Below, in pieces: positions 1 to 8,748 of a stretch of 64,000 nucleotides of DNA. Source of the stretch: Candidatus Brocadia sp. (GTDB taxonomy: Bacteria > Planctomycetota > Brocadiia > Brocadiales > Brocadiaceae). The translations under genes and the position numbers were made by a program. Position 1 is the first letter of the stretch, and the number at the start of each line of letters is the position of its first letter. The notes below the pieces were generated by a model. That model worked only from the letters and a program-made list of their open reading frames with translations, did no database searches and was not told where the DNA came from. The stretch covers positions 1 through 64,000 of the forward strand of contig SOEU01000015.1 of the NCBI GenBank assembly GCA_021646415.1. The letters are read 5' to 3'.

Positions 1-104
1 TCCTTGGTTCTATTTTGGTTCTATTGAAGATATTTGATTCGTAGGAAATTATACCGTATTTGAGCCTCGTTTCATCAATAAATACTGTATATAGACAAAT
101 TTTT

Positions 105-1025
105 TCATTTGACCCAGTCTGAAAGCGCATCCGATAGCAGGATTTGTTTTACCCGGGGGATTTTGCCGTTCTTATAAAATCCTCCTTGTTCACTGATTCC
201 CACTACGGTACCTATGGTATCAAAGACGTCCAGGAATAATAAAACAAATATAACTGAGATAAACCCTGGTTCGGCAAATATCTTTACAGGGTCGCATTTC
301 AGCAACGTTGGGTCAATCGAGGGAGGCATGCTGATAACACCCTGATATTGAACCATCCCCAGCGGAATCCCCGCAAGTGCTGTTGCAATAATCCCGTAAA
401 GAATGGCTCCTTTTATCTTCAGAGCGATCATCACTCCGATAGCCATCATACCAAAAAGAGACACCCATACCTCAGGATACTTAGGATTGCCTAAGCCAAC
501 TAAAGCGCCGGGTGTATCCACAATTACCCCGCCGTATTCAAACCCCACGAGTGCAATTAAAAGCCCAATCCCCACCGCAATTGCATTCTTCAATGAATCG
601 GGTATAATAGATATTAATAATTCCCGCAATCCAAAGAATGATAAGAGAATAAACAACATACCCGCTATTAAATTTGCGCCCAGGGCAACCTGCCATGGAT
701 AACCCATGCCGCCAGTCACGATAGGACCACACACGGTAAAGGCAAAGTAAAAATTATGCCCCATAGCAGGCGCTAAAGCGATAGGATAGTTAGCTAGAAA
801 GGCCATGAAGATGCAGGCTGTGGCGCTGGCAATGCATGTGGCTACCATCACTGAACCAAAATCCATTCCGCAGGTGGAAAGTACGGCAGGCTGTACAAAG
901 ATGATATATGACATCGTCAGGAAGGTTGTAGTACCCGCTAAGGCTTCCGTTCGGACGTTGGTATGGTTTTCTTTTAGTTTAAAGATTTTTTGAAGAAGAC
1001 GAGCCACAGAGTTCACCGAGAACAC
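105..1025 (-). pseudogene. NCS2-family purine permease, C-terminally truncated
   Basis: Membrane protein of 306 residues resembling AzgA/PbuG-type xanthine/guanine/hypoxanthine permeases, which import nucleobases with a cation. The N-terminal part is typical: TLTMSYIIF-like first helix around residues 33-45, NYPIALAPAMGHN (substrate-site loop) near 80-92, then many hydrophobic segments, and LLFLDVFDTIGTVVGI around 262-277. Full-length members have about 430-450 residues; here the reading frame loses family similarity just after the LLSDA motif and stops after DWVK, so roughly the last third, including several helices, is missing. A GTG start at 1025 is used; no clear Shine-Dalgarno precedes it. 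The break lies close to the window edge, so insertion, deletion or rearrangement cannot be told apart. mazG lies upstream on the same strand. Confidence 0.65.
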
Positions 1026-1166
1026 AAAGTTATAAGGAGATTCGCTTCATAAGTTGATTCTTGCAACCTTAGTCCCAGGATACGATGATTCTCTATAGCC
1101 GCCAAAACAATCTGTTCAGTCAATGAATTCTATATACCCTCCTCTTGGCTCTCTGTGGCTAAGGCG

Positions 1167-1970
1167 TTACTCTGAAATATTACCCTTCACTTTATTCCAA
1201 ATAGCATCCATCTCTTCAAGGGGGCATTTTTCAATATCCTTTCCCATGGATGCAAGTTCCGTCTCAACCTTTTTAAAACGATCGACAAATTTATGGATGG
1301 TCTTGTGGAGCACATTCTCCGTGTCGAGTTTCAGGAATCTGGCGAGATTAACGATAGAAAACAAGAGGTCTCCAACCTCCTCTTCGATATTTTCCGGTTT
1401 ATTTTCCTGTATCGCCTCCTTGACCTCTCCCAGTTCTTCGTCAACCTTGGCTATCACGTCCTGCATGTTTGTCCAGTCAAAACCCACCTTAGCTACCTTC
1501 TTTTGTAATTTCTGGGCCTTTTGCAGGGCGGGGAGATGTTTGGGCAGCCCATCCACAATAAATTTCCTTTCTTCACCGCCTTTTTCCTTCTTCTTGATCT
1601 CCTCCCACTGACGAATGACCTCTTCAGGGGTAGCGGCAGAGGCATCTCCAAAAACATGTGGATGGCGACGTGTCATCTTATCAAGGCACAATGCCATTAC
1701 ACCACCAATATCAAATTCCCCCTTTTCCTTTGCAATCTGGCAGTGAAAAATTATATGGAAAAAAAGATCTGCCAGTTCTTCCTTCAGTTTATCGGGATCT
1801 CCGGAATCTATCGCATCTATTACCTCGTAAGTTTCCTCTACCAGATGTGGTTTTAAAGACGCATGGCTCTGTTCCTTATCCCACGGGCACCCGTTTTTAC
1901 TGCGTAACTTCCGCATAAGTTCAATCAAATCATGAAATAATAAAATAGATTTATCTTCATCTGTATTCAT
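1167..1970 (-). CDS. mazG: Nucleoside triphosphate pyrophosphohydrolase MazG
   Basis: Predicted cytosolic enzyme that hydrolyses (d)NTPs to NMP and pyrophosphate as a house-cleaning activity. The 267-residue length matches the two-domain bacterial MazG. The first MazG domain carries NGCPWDKEQSH near residues 26-36, then HLVEETYEVIDAI and ELADLFFHIIFH, the acidic helices that bind Mg2+. The second repeats the pattern with VDEELGEVKEAI and EEVGDLLFSIVNLARFL near 195-230. ATG start at 1970. It is followed 141 bases downstream by the truncated permease. The upstream 524-base gap contains inverted repeats, so it probably has its own promoter there, although I could not pick one. Confidence 0.93.
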   Translation of the reverse strand: MNTDEDKSILLFHDLIELMRKLRSKNGCPWDKEQSHASLKPHLVEETYEVIDAIDSGDPDKLKEELADLFFHIIFHCQIAKEKGEFDIGGVMALCLDKMTRRHPHVFGDASAATPEEVIRQWEEIKKKEKGGEERKFIVDGLPKHLPALQKAQKLQKKVAKVGFDWTNMQDVIAKVDEELGEVKEAIQENKPENIEEEVGDLLFSIVNLARFLKLDTENVLHKTIHKFVDRFKKVETELASMGKDIEKCPLEEMDAIWNKVKGNISE

Positions 1971-2000
1971 TGATCATATACTCTACAAAAAAATTTGTAA

Positions 2001-2088
2001 GCAGTCAGCCATCGGTGCTCAGCATCCGAATCCCGGAAGAACAAAGTAAATATCTACTGCTAACCCCTGACCGCCGATAGCTGACTGC
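2001..2088. repeat. Imperfect inverted repeat with about 17-base arms
   Basis: The left arm, 2001-2017 (GCAGTCAGCCATCGGTG), pairs with 2072-2088 with two mismatches, around a loop of about 54 bases. It looks like a dispersed intergenic repeat rather than a terminator, because the loop is long and there is no T-run. Confidence 0.6.
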
Positions 2089-2353
2089 CGCAGACTCATG
2101 TTTTGATTACGGAATTCTAGCAATTATTTTTATTGAAGTCAAATATGCAGATGATAAACCATCTTCTATTCCTCTTCCTCAAATAATTGCGGTTATCTTG
2201 CGTGCTTCTTTCCGCTTACATATGGCTATCGCTTCACTTGGCACGTTTTTTGTTTAAACCAAAATAACATTGAAATGAGTTTTTAAATTCCCTATACTCC
2301 TGACCCGAACGAGCCGGAAAAAGACAAAAACCGAGGCACGAAATTTGTGAGCC

Positions 2354-2386
2354 AACCCTGTCAGGATTTAAAACCCTGACAGGGTT
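2354..2386. repeat. Perfect 12-base inverted repeat
   Basis: The arms AACCCTGTCAGG (2354-2365) and CCTGACAGGGTT (2375-2386) pair perfectly around a 9-base loop. On the plus strand a short T-rich tract follows, so it could terminate plus-strand transcription, but no plus-strand gene ends here. A dispersed palindromic repeat is more likely. A related shorter AACCCT/AGGGTT hairpin occurs at 57780-57794. Confidence 0.7.
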
Positions 2387-2494
2387 AGTTTTATTCATAT
2401 TTTTGCTAAAAATGTCAAAATATTTTTTATAAGATAAATAATATCCGTTAATATTGTCTTGTCTTGCATGCCTATAACGGTTAATATTTGAAAT

Positions 2495-3298
2495 ATGAAA
2501 ACGGTTGCTGGAATTGACATCGGTTCAACGACTACAAAAGCCGTAATAATGCGCGGACATACAATCATCGGCTCAAAAACTTCCTCTACAGGAACCAACT
2601 GCAAGAAAACCGTAAAACTATTGCTCAGTGAAATACTGGAAGATTGTAACCTCAGAGACAATGAACTTCAATACACCGTAGCTACCGGTTATGGTCGCAG
2701 AATAGTACCCGCAGATGAGATTGTCACAGAAATAACAGCTAATGCTAAGGCTGCCAAATGGCTTATGTGTGATAAAGTAAACGTAAGAACCCTTATCAAC
2801 ATCGGTGGACAGGACTGCAAAGTAATCTCCCTGGATGATACTGGTATAATGACAGACTTTGCAATGAACGACAAATGCGCAGCCGGAACGGGACGTTTCT
2901 TAGAGGTTATGAGCCGTATCCTTGAAGTGGAATTAGACGAGTTGGGCATACTGTCCGAAAAGGCAGAAGATATACCCCATATAAATAGTTTGTGCACGGT
3001 CTTTGGTGAGTCTGAAGTCATTTCACTATTATCCCATGGGAGAAGGGTGGAAGACATCATTGCCGGCATCCACAAGTCTATTGCCAAGCGGGTAGGTTCC
3101 ATGGTCAAAAAAATTGGCATTAAAGAAGCGGTCTTCTTTGATGGGGGTCCTGCATTTAATAAGGGACTCAAGAGTGCGCTGGAACAAGAATTGAATGTAG
3201 ATTTACACGTCCCGTCAGACCCGCAAATCACTACAGCCCTGGGAGCGGCCATCATTGCCAGTGAACATTTCACCAAGAAATATAACGCAGCATTTTAG
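2495..3298 (+). CDS. Acyl-CoA dehydratase activase (HgdC/BadF/BadG family ATPase)
   Basis: Member of the ASKHA ATPase family whose homodimer carries one [4Fe-4S] cluster and uses ATP to drive single-electron transfer to 2-hydroxyacyl-CoA dehydratases or benzoyl-CoA-type reductases. The 267-residue length equals that of HgdC-type activators. Phosphate-binding GIDIGSTTTKAVI is at residues 6-18, INIGGQDCKVI at 101-111, and NDKCAAGTGRFLE at 125-137. Cys128 and Cys167 (SLCTVFGESE) match the two cluster-ligand cysteines of the family. Late FFDGGPAFN and ALGAAI motifs complete the ATPase fold. No dehydratase or reductase subunit lies beside it, so the partner is unknown. ATG start with only a weak ribosome-binding site; neighbours on both sides are on the opposite strand, so it is monocistronic. 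Confidence 0.88.
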   Translation: MKTVAGIDIGSTTTKAVIMRGHTIIGSKTSSTGTNCKKTVKLLLSEILEDCNLRDNELQYTVATGYGRRIVPADEIVTEITANAKAAKWLMCDKVNVRTLINIGGQDCKVISLDDTGIMTDFAMNDKCAAGTGRFLEVMSRILEVELDELGILSEKAEDIPHINSLCTVFGESEVISLLSHGRRVEDIIAGIHKSIAKRVGSMVKKIGIKEAVFFDGGPAFNKGLKSALEQELNVDLHVPSDPQITTALGAAIIASEHFTKKYNAAF

Positions 3299-3313
3299 AA
3301 ATGAAATGCAGGA

Positions 3314-3775
3314 CTAGTCCTTGCGCTTTTTCAAGAGTCTTTCTTCATATTTTATTATCGTATCTTCCTGTTCCATTGTTTCAATGGAACCAGGCCTCCT
3401 TTTGCGTACTTCTGCAATAGCCTTTTTTGCATTACAACCTTTGCTTACAAGATAGCAGGCTATCATTGTTCCTGTTCTGCCAATTCCAGCATCACAATGA
3501 ACAACGATCCTTTTCTTAGAGAATATAAGGCCATTTACAAAAGAGACAAAGTCCTCGATTTGTTCTTGGGTTGGTGATGCAAGGTCTACAATGGGAATAT
3601 GTTTATACTCAAATCCAAATTCTTCTATTAAAGTTTTCGGAAGTGGTAATTCCGTTAGAGAAACTATTGCCTCAATCCCGTTATCTTTGAGAAATTCAAG
3701 GTCTGCGACTATCGACAGAGGTCTCGCCATACCGGCAATTTCATCTTGTATAACCCAACTAAAGTTTCTTGGCAT
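3314..3775 (-). CDS. Dual-specificity/tyrosine protein phosphatase
   Basis: Small cysteine phosphatase of 153 residues. The P-loop HCDAGIGRTG is at residues 93-102, giving catalytic Cys94 and Arg100 in the CX5R signature; the likely general-acid Asp lies in the IPIVDLASPT segment near 64. The compact size and the motif resemble DUSP23-like and archaeal-type phosphatases. The substrate, protein or small phosphorylated molecule, cannot be inferred. Its start overlaps the 3' end of maf by 17 bases, which implies translational coupling with maf. Confidence 0.85.
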   Translation of the reverse strand: MPRNFSWVIQDEIAGMARPLSIVADLEFLKDNGIEAIVSLTELPLPKTLIEEFGFEYKHIPIVDLASPTQEQIEDFVSFVNGLIFSKKRIVVHCDAGIGRTGTMIACYLVSKGCNAKKAIAEVRKRRPGSIETMEQEDTIIKYEERLLKKRKD

Positions 3776-4367
3776 TAGGATTATTTGTACCTATAAAATT
3801 GTTTAGCATTTCTTGAACTATTTCCAAAGGCAAACCAATTGCGTTTGAATAGCTACCTTCCATTTTTTCAATAAATTTTTTCCCTTCCCCTTGCACAGCG
3901 TATGCGCCTGCCTTATCCATAGGTTCACCTGATTTAACATACATCTCAATTTCGTTTTCACTAATATACTTTATTTTAATATGAGTCCGATCGATTCGCA
4001 ATAATTTCTTTTTTGAAGGCATATCGATAATACATACACCTGAAAGAATATCGTGTTCAGAAGCACTCAGTAAGGAAAGGATTCTCCTGGCATCTTGTGT
4101 ATCCCTTGGTTTACCCAATATTTTTTTCTCCTGTACCACAATTGTATCTGCACTAATAATTATGGCATTATCCACTCTTCTGGCAACATCACTTGCCTTT
4201 AAAAAAGCTAGATTCTGAACTAACTCTGCCGGCAAAACATTGTCGAGGAAGCATTCTTCTATATTATGTGGTATAACATCAAAATGATATCCTAACATTT
4301 TTAGCAAAGCAATCCGTCTCGGTGAATTTGAAGCTAGTACTAAACGCTTCTTAAGAATAATTTTCAT
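3759..4367 (-). CDS. maf: Maf-family nucleotide pyrophosphatase
   Basis: Predicted cytosolic pyrophosphatase acting on non-canonical or methylated NTPs (dTTP/UTP or m7GTP subfamily not resolved here). The 202 residues include LASNSPRRIALLKMLG near residues 11-26, the SADTIVV motif with the catalytic Asp near 72, ILGKPRD, and the conserved YVKSGEPMDKAGAYAVQG segment near 143-160. ATG at 4367 lies only 13 bases past the hairpin terminator that ends rplQ, so expression depends on read-through or on a promoter inside the end of rplQ. The phosphatase gene overlaps its 3' end. Confidence 0.92.
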   Translation of the reverse strand: MKIILKKRLVLASNSPRRIALLKMLGYHFDVIPHNIEECFLDNVLPAELVQNLAFLKASDVARRVDNAIIISADTIVVQEKKILGKPRDTQDARRILSLLSASEHDILSGVCIIDMPSKKKLLRIDRTHIKIKYISENEIEMYVKSGEPMDKAGAYAVQGEGKKFIEKMEGSYSNAIGLPLEIVQEMLNNFIGTNNPNAKKL

Positions 4368-4379
4368 TTTAATAAAAAA

Positions 4380-4409
4380 ACCCTTCTACTATTTACTTAG
4401 TAGAAGGGT
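4380..4409 (-). terminator. Intrinsic terminator at the end of the ribosomal-protein block
   Basis: A perfect 12-base stem (ACCCTTCTACTA at 4380-4391 with TAGTAGAAGGGT at 4398-4409) with a 6-base loop. Read on the minus strand, the stem is followed directly by seven T residues (4374-4380 on the plus strand are A). It sits 41 bases after the rplQ stop and is the only textbook rho-independent terminator I see in the core block. Confidence 0.93.
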
Positions 4410-4450
4410 AAGAATACTGTACCTGTTAAAAACCTACCGATATTTCCCAA

Positions 4451-5011
4451 TTAAGCAGTGGTAACCTCTGGTTTAATTTCCTCAGCGGATTTCGCTTCAA
4501 CTGCACCTTCGACTAACTCAAAGATTACGCGAGATGCATTATCATTGAGACGTCTGCCCAGTAAGCGCAATTTTCGGTCTCTGCCTTCCATAGTATATTC
4601 AAGTTCAGGTATTTTCCCAATACTTCCACCCGATAGAACTCCTAACCGGGTCCCTGATAGCTTTAATATTCTTGTATACCCACCATTCCTATTCATATAT
4701 CTTTGGGCAAGACCTCCCGTTTCCCGCCATTGCCCTTCTCCAAATAGTTTCCTTACGACATCAACATTTCTCAATTTTGCAAGGACCTGACGATAACAAT
4801 GGACATAACCCGGCTTATCAGTATTCTTTTTTAATAACCCTTTCTTAGCAGTCGTGATTACCTTTTCAGCAAACGATTTCGTCTCTTTTGCCTTTTCAAG
4901 TGTTGTAATAATTCTCCCATAGGTAAAAAGGCTGTTTACAATATTCTGTCTTAATGCCTTTCTGTGAGCGGCGGTCCTTGATAAATGTCTTCCTCTCATT
5001 CTGTGTCTCAT
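4451..5011 (-). CDS. rplQ: 50S ribosomal protein L17
   Basis: Large-subunit protein near the exit tunnel. The N-terminal MRHRMRGRHLSRTAAHRKAL and the YTRILKL core motif are typical. At 186 residues it is longer than the 116-130 of most bacteria: there is an insert before the last core strand and a charged tail rich in Glu and Ala after residue 168. It is the last gene of the alpha operon, 3 bases after rpoA, followed by the terminator at 4380-4409. Confidence 0.96.
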   Translation of the reverse strand: MRHRMRGRHLSRTAAHRKALRQNIVNSLFTYGRIITTLEKAKETKSFAEKVITTAKKGLLKKNTDKPGYVHCYRQVLAKLRNVDVVRKLFGEGQWRETGGLAQRYMNRNGGYTRILKLSGTRLGVLSGGSIGKIPELEYTMEGRDRKLRLLGRRLNDNASRVIFELVEGAVEAKSAEEIKPEVTTA

Positions 5012-5014
5012 GGA

Positions 5015-6031
5015 CTATCCTTTCCCTTCTTCCGTTTGTTTAATTGCCACATGCATTCCGATCGACAAGCTTAGCTGTGACAATTTTGTCTTTACTTCTT
5101 TTAAAGTAGTTTTACCAAAATTTTTTATCCTTAGGAGTTGTTCTTCCGTCTTCGCAACAAGATCTCCTACCGTCGCAATGCCCGAGGTCTCAAGACAATT
5201 GGAAGCCCTTACTGATAAATCCAGCTCTGTTATTGGCATACTTAGCTTTTTATTAAGCTCTTCCTCAGATATCTCCAGGACTGTTTCTATTCCCATTCTC
5301 TTTTCTACTTGCTGTAATTCGCGGCCTATCTCAAAATATTGTACAAACGGATTTAAATGTTTCCTCATAATTTTTGCTGCTTCAACTAAGGCCATCTCAG
5401 GGGAAACCACACTGTTTGTAAATATTTCCATAACAATCTTATCATAATTTGTACGTCTCCCAACGCGTGTTTCTTCGATAGTATAACGAACGTTTCTTAC
5501 GGGAGAAAATAATGAATCGACGGGAATTAAACCAACTTCCTGCTCATCAGATTCGTTTTCCTCAGCCGTCACATATCCTCGGCCTTTTCGCACTTCCATT
5601 TCTACAATAAAATTTATATCCTCGGAGAGCGTAGCAATGTGCAAATCTCCATTTACGATCTCCACGCTGGCATCCGTAATAATATCTTTTGCTTTTATTT
5701 CCCCTTTTTTGTTCGCATCAATTTTTATTATCTTCGGTTGGTCAGTGTGTAGTTTCACAACCAGATTTTTAATGTTCAATATTATATCTGCCACATCTTC
5801 CACAACACCAGGAATAGTAGTAAATTCATGGCTCACACCATTTATTTTAACGGATACAACCGCACTTCCCTCCAACGAAGAAAGTAAAATTCTACGTAAA
5901 CTATTGCCAATGGAATGCCCAAAACCACGCTCAAACGGAGCAGCTATAAACTTGCCATATTTATCGGTCAAAGTCTCTTTTTCCACATCCACACGGACAG
6001 GAAGTTCGAGACCTCTCCACCTTATTCGCAT
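5015..6031 (-). CDS. rpoA: DNA-directed RNA polymerase subunit alpha
   Basis: 338 residues. The N-terminal assembly domain (about 1-235) contains ERGFGHSIGNSLRRILLSS near residues 34-52. The C-terminal domain (about 265-330), which contacts UP elements and activators, contains LDLSVRASNCLETSGI and LLRIKNFGKTTLKEVK. ATG at 6031 with a G-rich stretch just upstream. It lies 156 bases after rpsD, one of the larger gaps in the block, and is followed at once by rplQ. Confidence 0.98.
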   Translation of the reverse strand: MRIRWRGLELPVRVDVEKETLTDKYGKFIAAPFERGFGHSIGNSLRRILLSSLEGSAVVSVKINGVSHEFTTIPGVVEDVADIILNIKNLVVKLHTDQPKIIKIDANKKGEIKAKDIITDASVEIVNGDLHIATLSEDINFIVEMEVRKGRGYVTAEENESDEQEVGLIPVDSLFSPVRNVRYTIEETRVGRRTNYDKIVMEIFTNSVVSPEMALVEAAKIMRKHLNPFVQYFEIGRELQQVEKRMGIETVLEISEEELNKKLSMPITELDLSVRASNCLETSGIATVGDLVAKTEEQLLRIKNFGKTTLKEVKTKLSQLSLSIGMHVAIKQTEEGKG

Positions 6032-6187
6032 ATTTTTCCCCCTAATCCAATTAATAAGGGATTTTAAAATAAATTAAATATCAGTCGTGAATAATATTAT
6101 TCTAATATGAAAAACAAAAACGTGAGGCTATCTACAAGCATTTTGCTAGTATTACAGTTGTGGGATGAATTGAACTGACCAAATAAC

Positions 6188-6814
6188 TTATTTAGAACAC
6201 AGTTCAACTATTAACTGTTCTTGAACAGGAACTGAAGTATCTTCCCTTGTAGGGAGTTGTATTACCACCCCTTCCAGCGTATCAGCTTTAAATTGAACCC
6301 AAGCGGGAAGATGCCGACCTTTTACCAATTCGATATTTGCTTTCACAATGTTTTGGCTCACCTCGCTATTTCCTGGTTTTATGATATCACCAATCTTTAC
6401 AAGGTAAGATGCAATATCTACTTTTTTACTATTAACCATTACGTGGCCATGCAAAACAAGCTGCCTTGCACTTTTTCTAGACGCTGCAAAAGAAAGCAAA
6501 TAAACAACATTATCAAGCCTTCTCTCCAGCATGTTCAAAAGATTTTCTCCCGTATTTCCCTTTTGTCTTTCTGCTTTTCTAAAATAATTCCGAAATTGTC
6601 TTTCCAAAATCCCGTAAAATCGCTTTACTTTCTGTTTTTCTCTAAATTGTATGCCATACTTCGACAATTTACCTCTGCCCCACGTAAATTGGCCTGGAGG
6701 ATATTTACGCTTTGTAATTGCACACTTTACGGTGTCACACCTCATTCCTTTAAGAAATAGTTTTTCACCCTCCCGCCTACACAATCTGCACTGCGGACCT
6801 ACATATCTTGCCAT
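6188..6814 (-). CDS. rpsD: 30S ribosomal protein S4 (zinc-type)
   Basis: 208-residue primary 16S rRNA-binding protein. The N-terminus carries four cysteines at 9, 12, 26 and 31 (QCRLC and RCDTVKC), the zinc-binding variant of S4. The S4 RNA-binding domain follows near residues 96-160 ([27 protein letters not shown]). In many bacteria S4 represses the alpha operon by binding its mRNA leader; I could not identify that structure here. It lies between rpsK and rpoA. Confidence 0.97.
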   Translation of the reverse strand: MARYVGPQCRLCRREGEKLFLKGMRCDTVKCAITKRKYPPGQFTWGRGKLSKYGIQFREKQKVKRFYGILERQFRNYFRKAERQKGNTGENLLNMLERRLDNVVYLLSFAASRKSARQLVLHGHVMVNSKKVDIASYLVKIGDIIKPGNSEVSQNIVKANIELVKGRHLPAWVQFKADTLEGVVIQLPTREDTSVPVQEQLIVELCSK

Positions 6815-6849
6815 ATTATTCCTTTCCTGAACCTCACCTTATAACGTAT

Positions 6850-7230
6850 TTATACCCTGCGCTTTTTCCTGGGCCGACAACCGTTGTGGGGAAGCGGCGT
6901 TACATCCTCAATCGCTTTCACACTCAGACCTGCTGCTTGAAGTGCCGTAATTGCCGACTCTCTGCCTGGACCAGGTCCTTTCACCCTGATTTCAATTTCC
7001 TGGACCCCAAATCTTTGGGCTTTCTCTGCCGCACTTGACGCCGCCTTCTGAGCAGCAAAAGGAGTGCTTTTACGAGACCCTTTAAATCCAACAGTACCAG
7101 CACTTGCCCAACATATTGTCTCGCCATTAATATCTGAAATTGTGACATAAGTATTATTAAAAGTCGCTTTTATATTAGCAATTGCTCGTGTTACATTACG
7201 TCTTATCTTTTTCTTACCAATACTTGACAT
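6850..7230 (-). CDS. rpsK: 30S ribosomal protein S11
   Basis: 126-residue platform protein of the small subunit. Core motifs [16 protein letters not shown] near 16-31 and the basic C-terminus [13 protein letters not shown] are conserved. In almost all bacteria it directly follows rpsM; here a methyltransferase gene of 837 bases separates the two, and the spacing to that gene is 35 bases. Confidence 0.97.
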   Translation of the reverse strand: MSSIGKKKIRRNVTRAIANIKATFNNTYVTISDINGETICWASAGTVGFKGSRKSTPFAAQKAASSAAEKAQRFGVQEIEIRVKGPGPGRESAITALQAAGLSVKAIEDVTPLPHNGCRPRKKRRV

Positions 7231-7265
7231 GATTATTTTATTATCCTCAAAACCAAATAAGTTCT

Positions 7266-8102
7266 TTAACTATTAACAGAACTAAGGCAATCACTCCGTT
7301 TTAATTCACGTTCATCAAAATAATTTTTTAAAACAAAATCTGTATTAAACATTTCGTCCAGTTTTTTATATTTGTCCATGTTGCAATTTCCATATTCTTT
7401 TTTTCTTCGCGCTATAATCATTAGATTTTTTGGAGTAAATTTGGGAGATACGATCTCAGTAAGTTTCACATGATAGCCAGCGCCCGTAAGGAATTGCGAC
7501 CTCAAGGCCTCTGTTAAAATGTCTGCAAAACGATATCTTAAAAGTCCAAAATCGGTTAAATCGACTAGCGGATGCCCAGACTTCAACCGACCCCGTATTT
7601 GATTCTCACAACACGGAACCACAATTATATATTTTGCCTCAAGTTTAATACCTTTGGCAATTGTCTCATCAGTGGCAATATCACATGCATGTAATGCAAT
7701 CACTAAATCAACGGGCTTTTCGGGCTGAACTTCAATAATCCTGCCGTTGATGAAATACATATTTCTAAAACCTAGGATATCTCTAATTCGCTCACACTTC
7801 TCTATCAATACTCGGTTGGTATCTACACCATAAAAAAAAGTTTTTATAGCTAACCGTTTCGAAAAAATATAATTTAAGGCGAATGACAAATATGATTTAC
7901 CGCACGAACAATCAAGAAACACAATCTCTTTATCTGTCTTATACGTTTCTATAATCCGCAGAACTTGTTCGCAAAACCCTACCACCTCATTGAATTTCTT
8001 TATTTCCCTATCTTCACCAGAATGATCAAGATTTAGATCAAGAACCTTTAATAATTCTCCGCCAGATTTTAATATCTCCTCTATTGCTTCTTTAGTTTTC
8101 AT
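7266..8102 (-). CDS. Class I SAM-dependent methyltransferase (Methyltransf_32-like) inside the alpha operon
   Basis: 278-residue predicted Rossmann-fold methyltransferase. Motif I is [15 protein letters not shown] at residues 62-76, the acidic ribose-binding motif is YGVDTN at 91-96, and [11 protein letters not shown] at 136-146 with VPCCENQ at 162-168 are the hallmark segments of the family I would name Methyltransf_32 (PF13679). The substrate is unknown; the relatives include RNA- and protein-directed enzymes. It is co-directional with rpsM (55 bases upstream) and rpsK (35 bases downstream), with no promoter or terminator visible, so co-transcription with ribosomal proteins is likely. A ribosomal protein or rRNA target is possible, but that is inference from position only. 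Confidence 0.82.
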   Translation of the reverse strand: MKTKEAIEEILKSGGELLKVLDLNLDHSGEDREIKKFNEVVGFCEQVLRIIETYKTDKEIVFLDCSCGKSYLSFALNYIFSKRLAIKTFFYGVDTNRVLIEKCERIRDILGFRNMYFINGRIIEVQPEKPVDLVIALHACDIATDETIAKGIKLEAKYIIVVPCCENQIRGRLKSGHPLVDLTDFGLLRYRFADILTEALRSQFLTGAGYHVKLTEIVSPKFTPKNLMIIARRKKEYGNCNMDKYKKLDEMFNTDFVLKNYFDERELKRSDCLSSVNS

Positions 8103-8157
8103 GTCGATTCTCAGCTCTGTGGCATATCAAAAATCCAGGATTAAGACAGAGATCATG

Positions 8158-8541
8158 CTAACCCAGCTCTTTTACACTCTTCTTACCAGCCACTGTCTTT
8201 TTACGACCTTTTCTCGTGCGTGCATTTGTTTTAGTTCTTTGTCCCCTCACTGGTAAACCTACTTTGTGTCGTATCCCACGGTAACAGTTGATACTTTTCA
8301 TCCGCGCAATATTTTGCATTTCCTGCCTGCGCAACTGACCTTCGATGGTAAAATTCTTTTCGATATATGCACCTAGCATACTCAGTTGATCTTCATGGAG
8401 GTCCTTTGCACGTACATTCTCGTCGATATTCAAATCTTTCAATATCTTCTGCGAAAGCGCCTTCCCAATTCCATAAATGTAGGTAAGTGCAATCACTACC
8501 CTTTTGTCAGCAGGAATATCGTTTCCAGCAATTCTTGGCAT
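8158..8541 (-). CDS. rpsM: 30S ribosomal protein S13
   Basis: 127-residue head protein that contacts P-site tRNA and the B1 bridges. The N-terminus MPRIAGNDIPADKRV, the helix-two-turn-helix YIYGIGKALSQKIL near 23-36, and the basic tail GLPVRGQRTKTNARTRKG are conserved. ATG at 8541 follows an AGGAAT ribosome-binding site. It is 43 bases after rpmJ. Confidence 0.97.
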   Translation of the reverse strand: MPRIAGNDIPADKRVVIALTYIYGIGKALSQKILKDLNIDENVRAKDLHEDQLSMLGAYIEKNFTIEGQLRRQEMQNIARMKSINCYRGIRHKVGLPVRGQRTKTNARTRKGRKKTVAGKKSVKELG

Positions 8542-8584
8542 TTATATATTCCTTTCTCAATTTCTCCAAATTAATCCGAAAGCA

Positions 8585-8698
8585 TCATCCCTGCCTTTGT
8601 TTATGGCGAGGATTTGAGCAAATAACACGTACCACATTTCTTCTTCTTACTATCTTACAGTTTTCACAAATTCGCTTTACAGAAGCCCGAACTTTCAT
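8585..8698 (-). CDS. rpmJ: 50S ribosomal protein L36 (zinc-type)
   Basis: Small gene of 37 codons read directly from the minus strand between infA and rpsM. It begins [15 protein letters not shown] and ends RHKQRQG. Cys11, Cys14, Cys27 and His32 form the C-C-C-H zinc ribbon of the classical L36. Position between infA and rpsM is the conserved one. Confidence 0.95.
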   Translation of the reverse strand: MKVRASVKRICENCKIVRRRNVVRVICSNPRHKQRQG

Positions 8699-8748
8699 AT
8701 CAATCACCTATACAGTAATTATGCATTATTTCAAATATCGAACTAAGT

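Larger units (their letters stand above)
1971..2494. other. Gene-free stretch between divergent mazG and the activase gene
   Basis: No convincing coding frame. It separates two divergently transcribed genes, so promoters for both should lie here. It holds two separate inverted repeats (listed individually) and an AT-rich segment at about 2390-2494 in which a decamer resembling CGTTAATATT occurs twice, near 2448 and 2480, just ahead of the activase start. Confidence 0.6.

Noticed and set aside
1123-1611. 162-codon frame on the plus strand over mazG
   Set aside because: It is antisense to a clear MazG domain protein and has no recognisable domain.
4380-4450. Separate promoter for maf inside the rplQ-maf gap
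   Set aside because: The gap is filled by the terminator hairpin and A-rich sequence; no -35/-10 pair of useful quality was seen.
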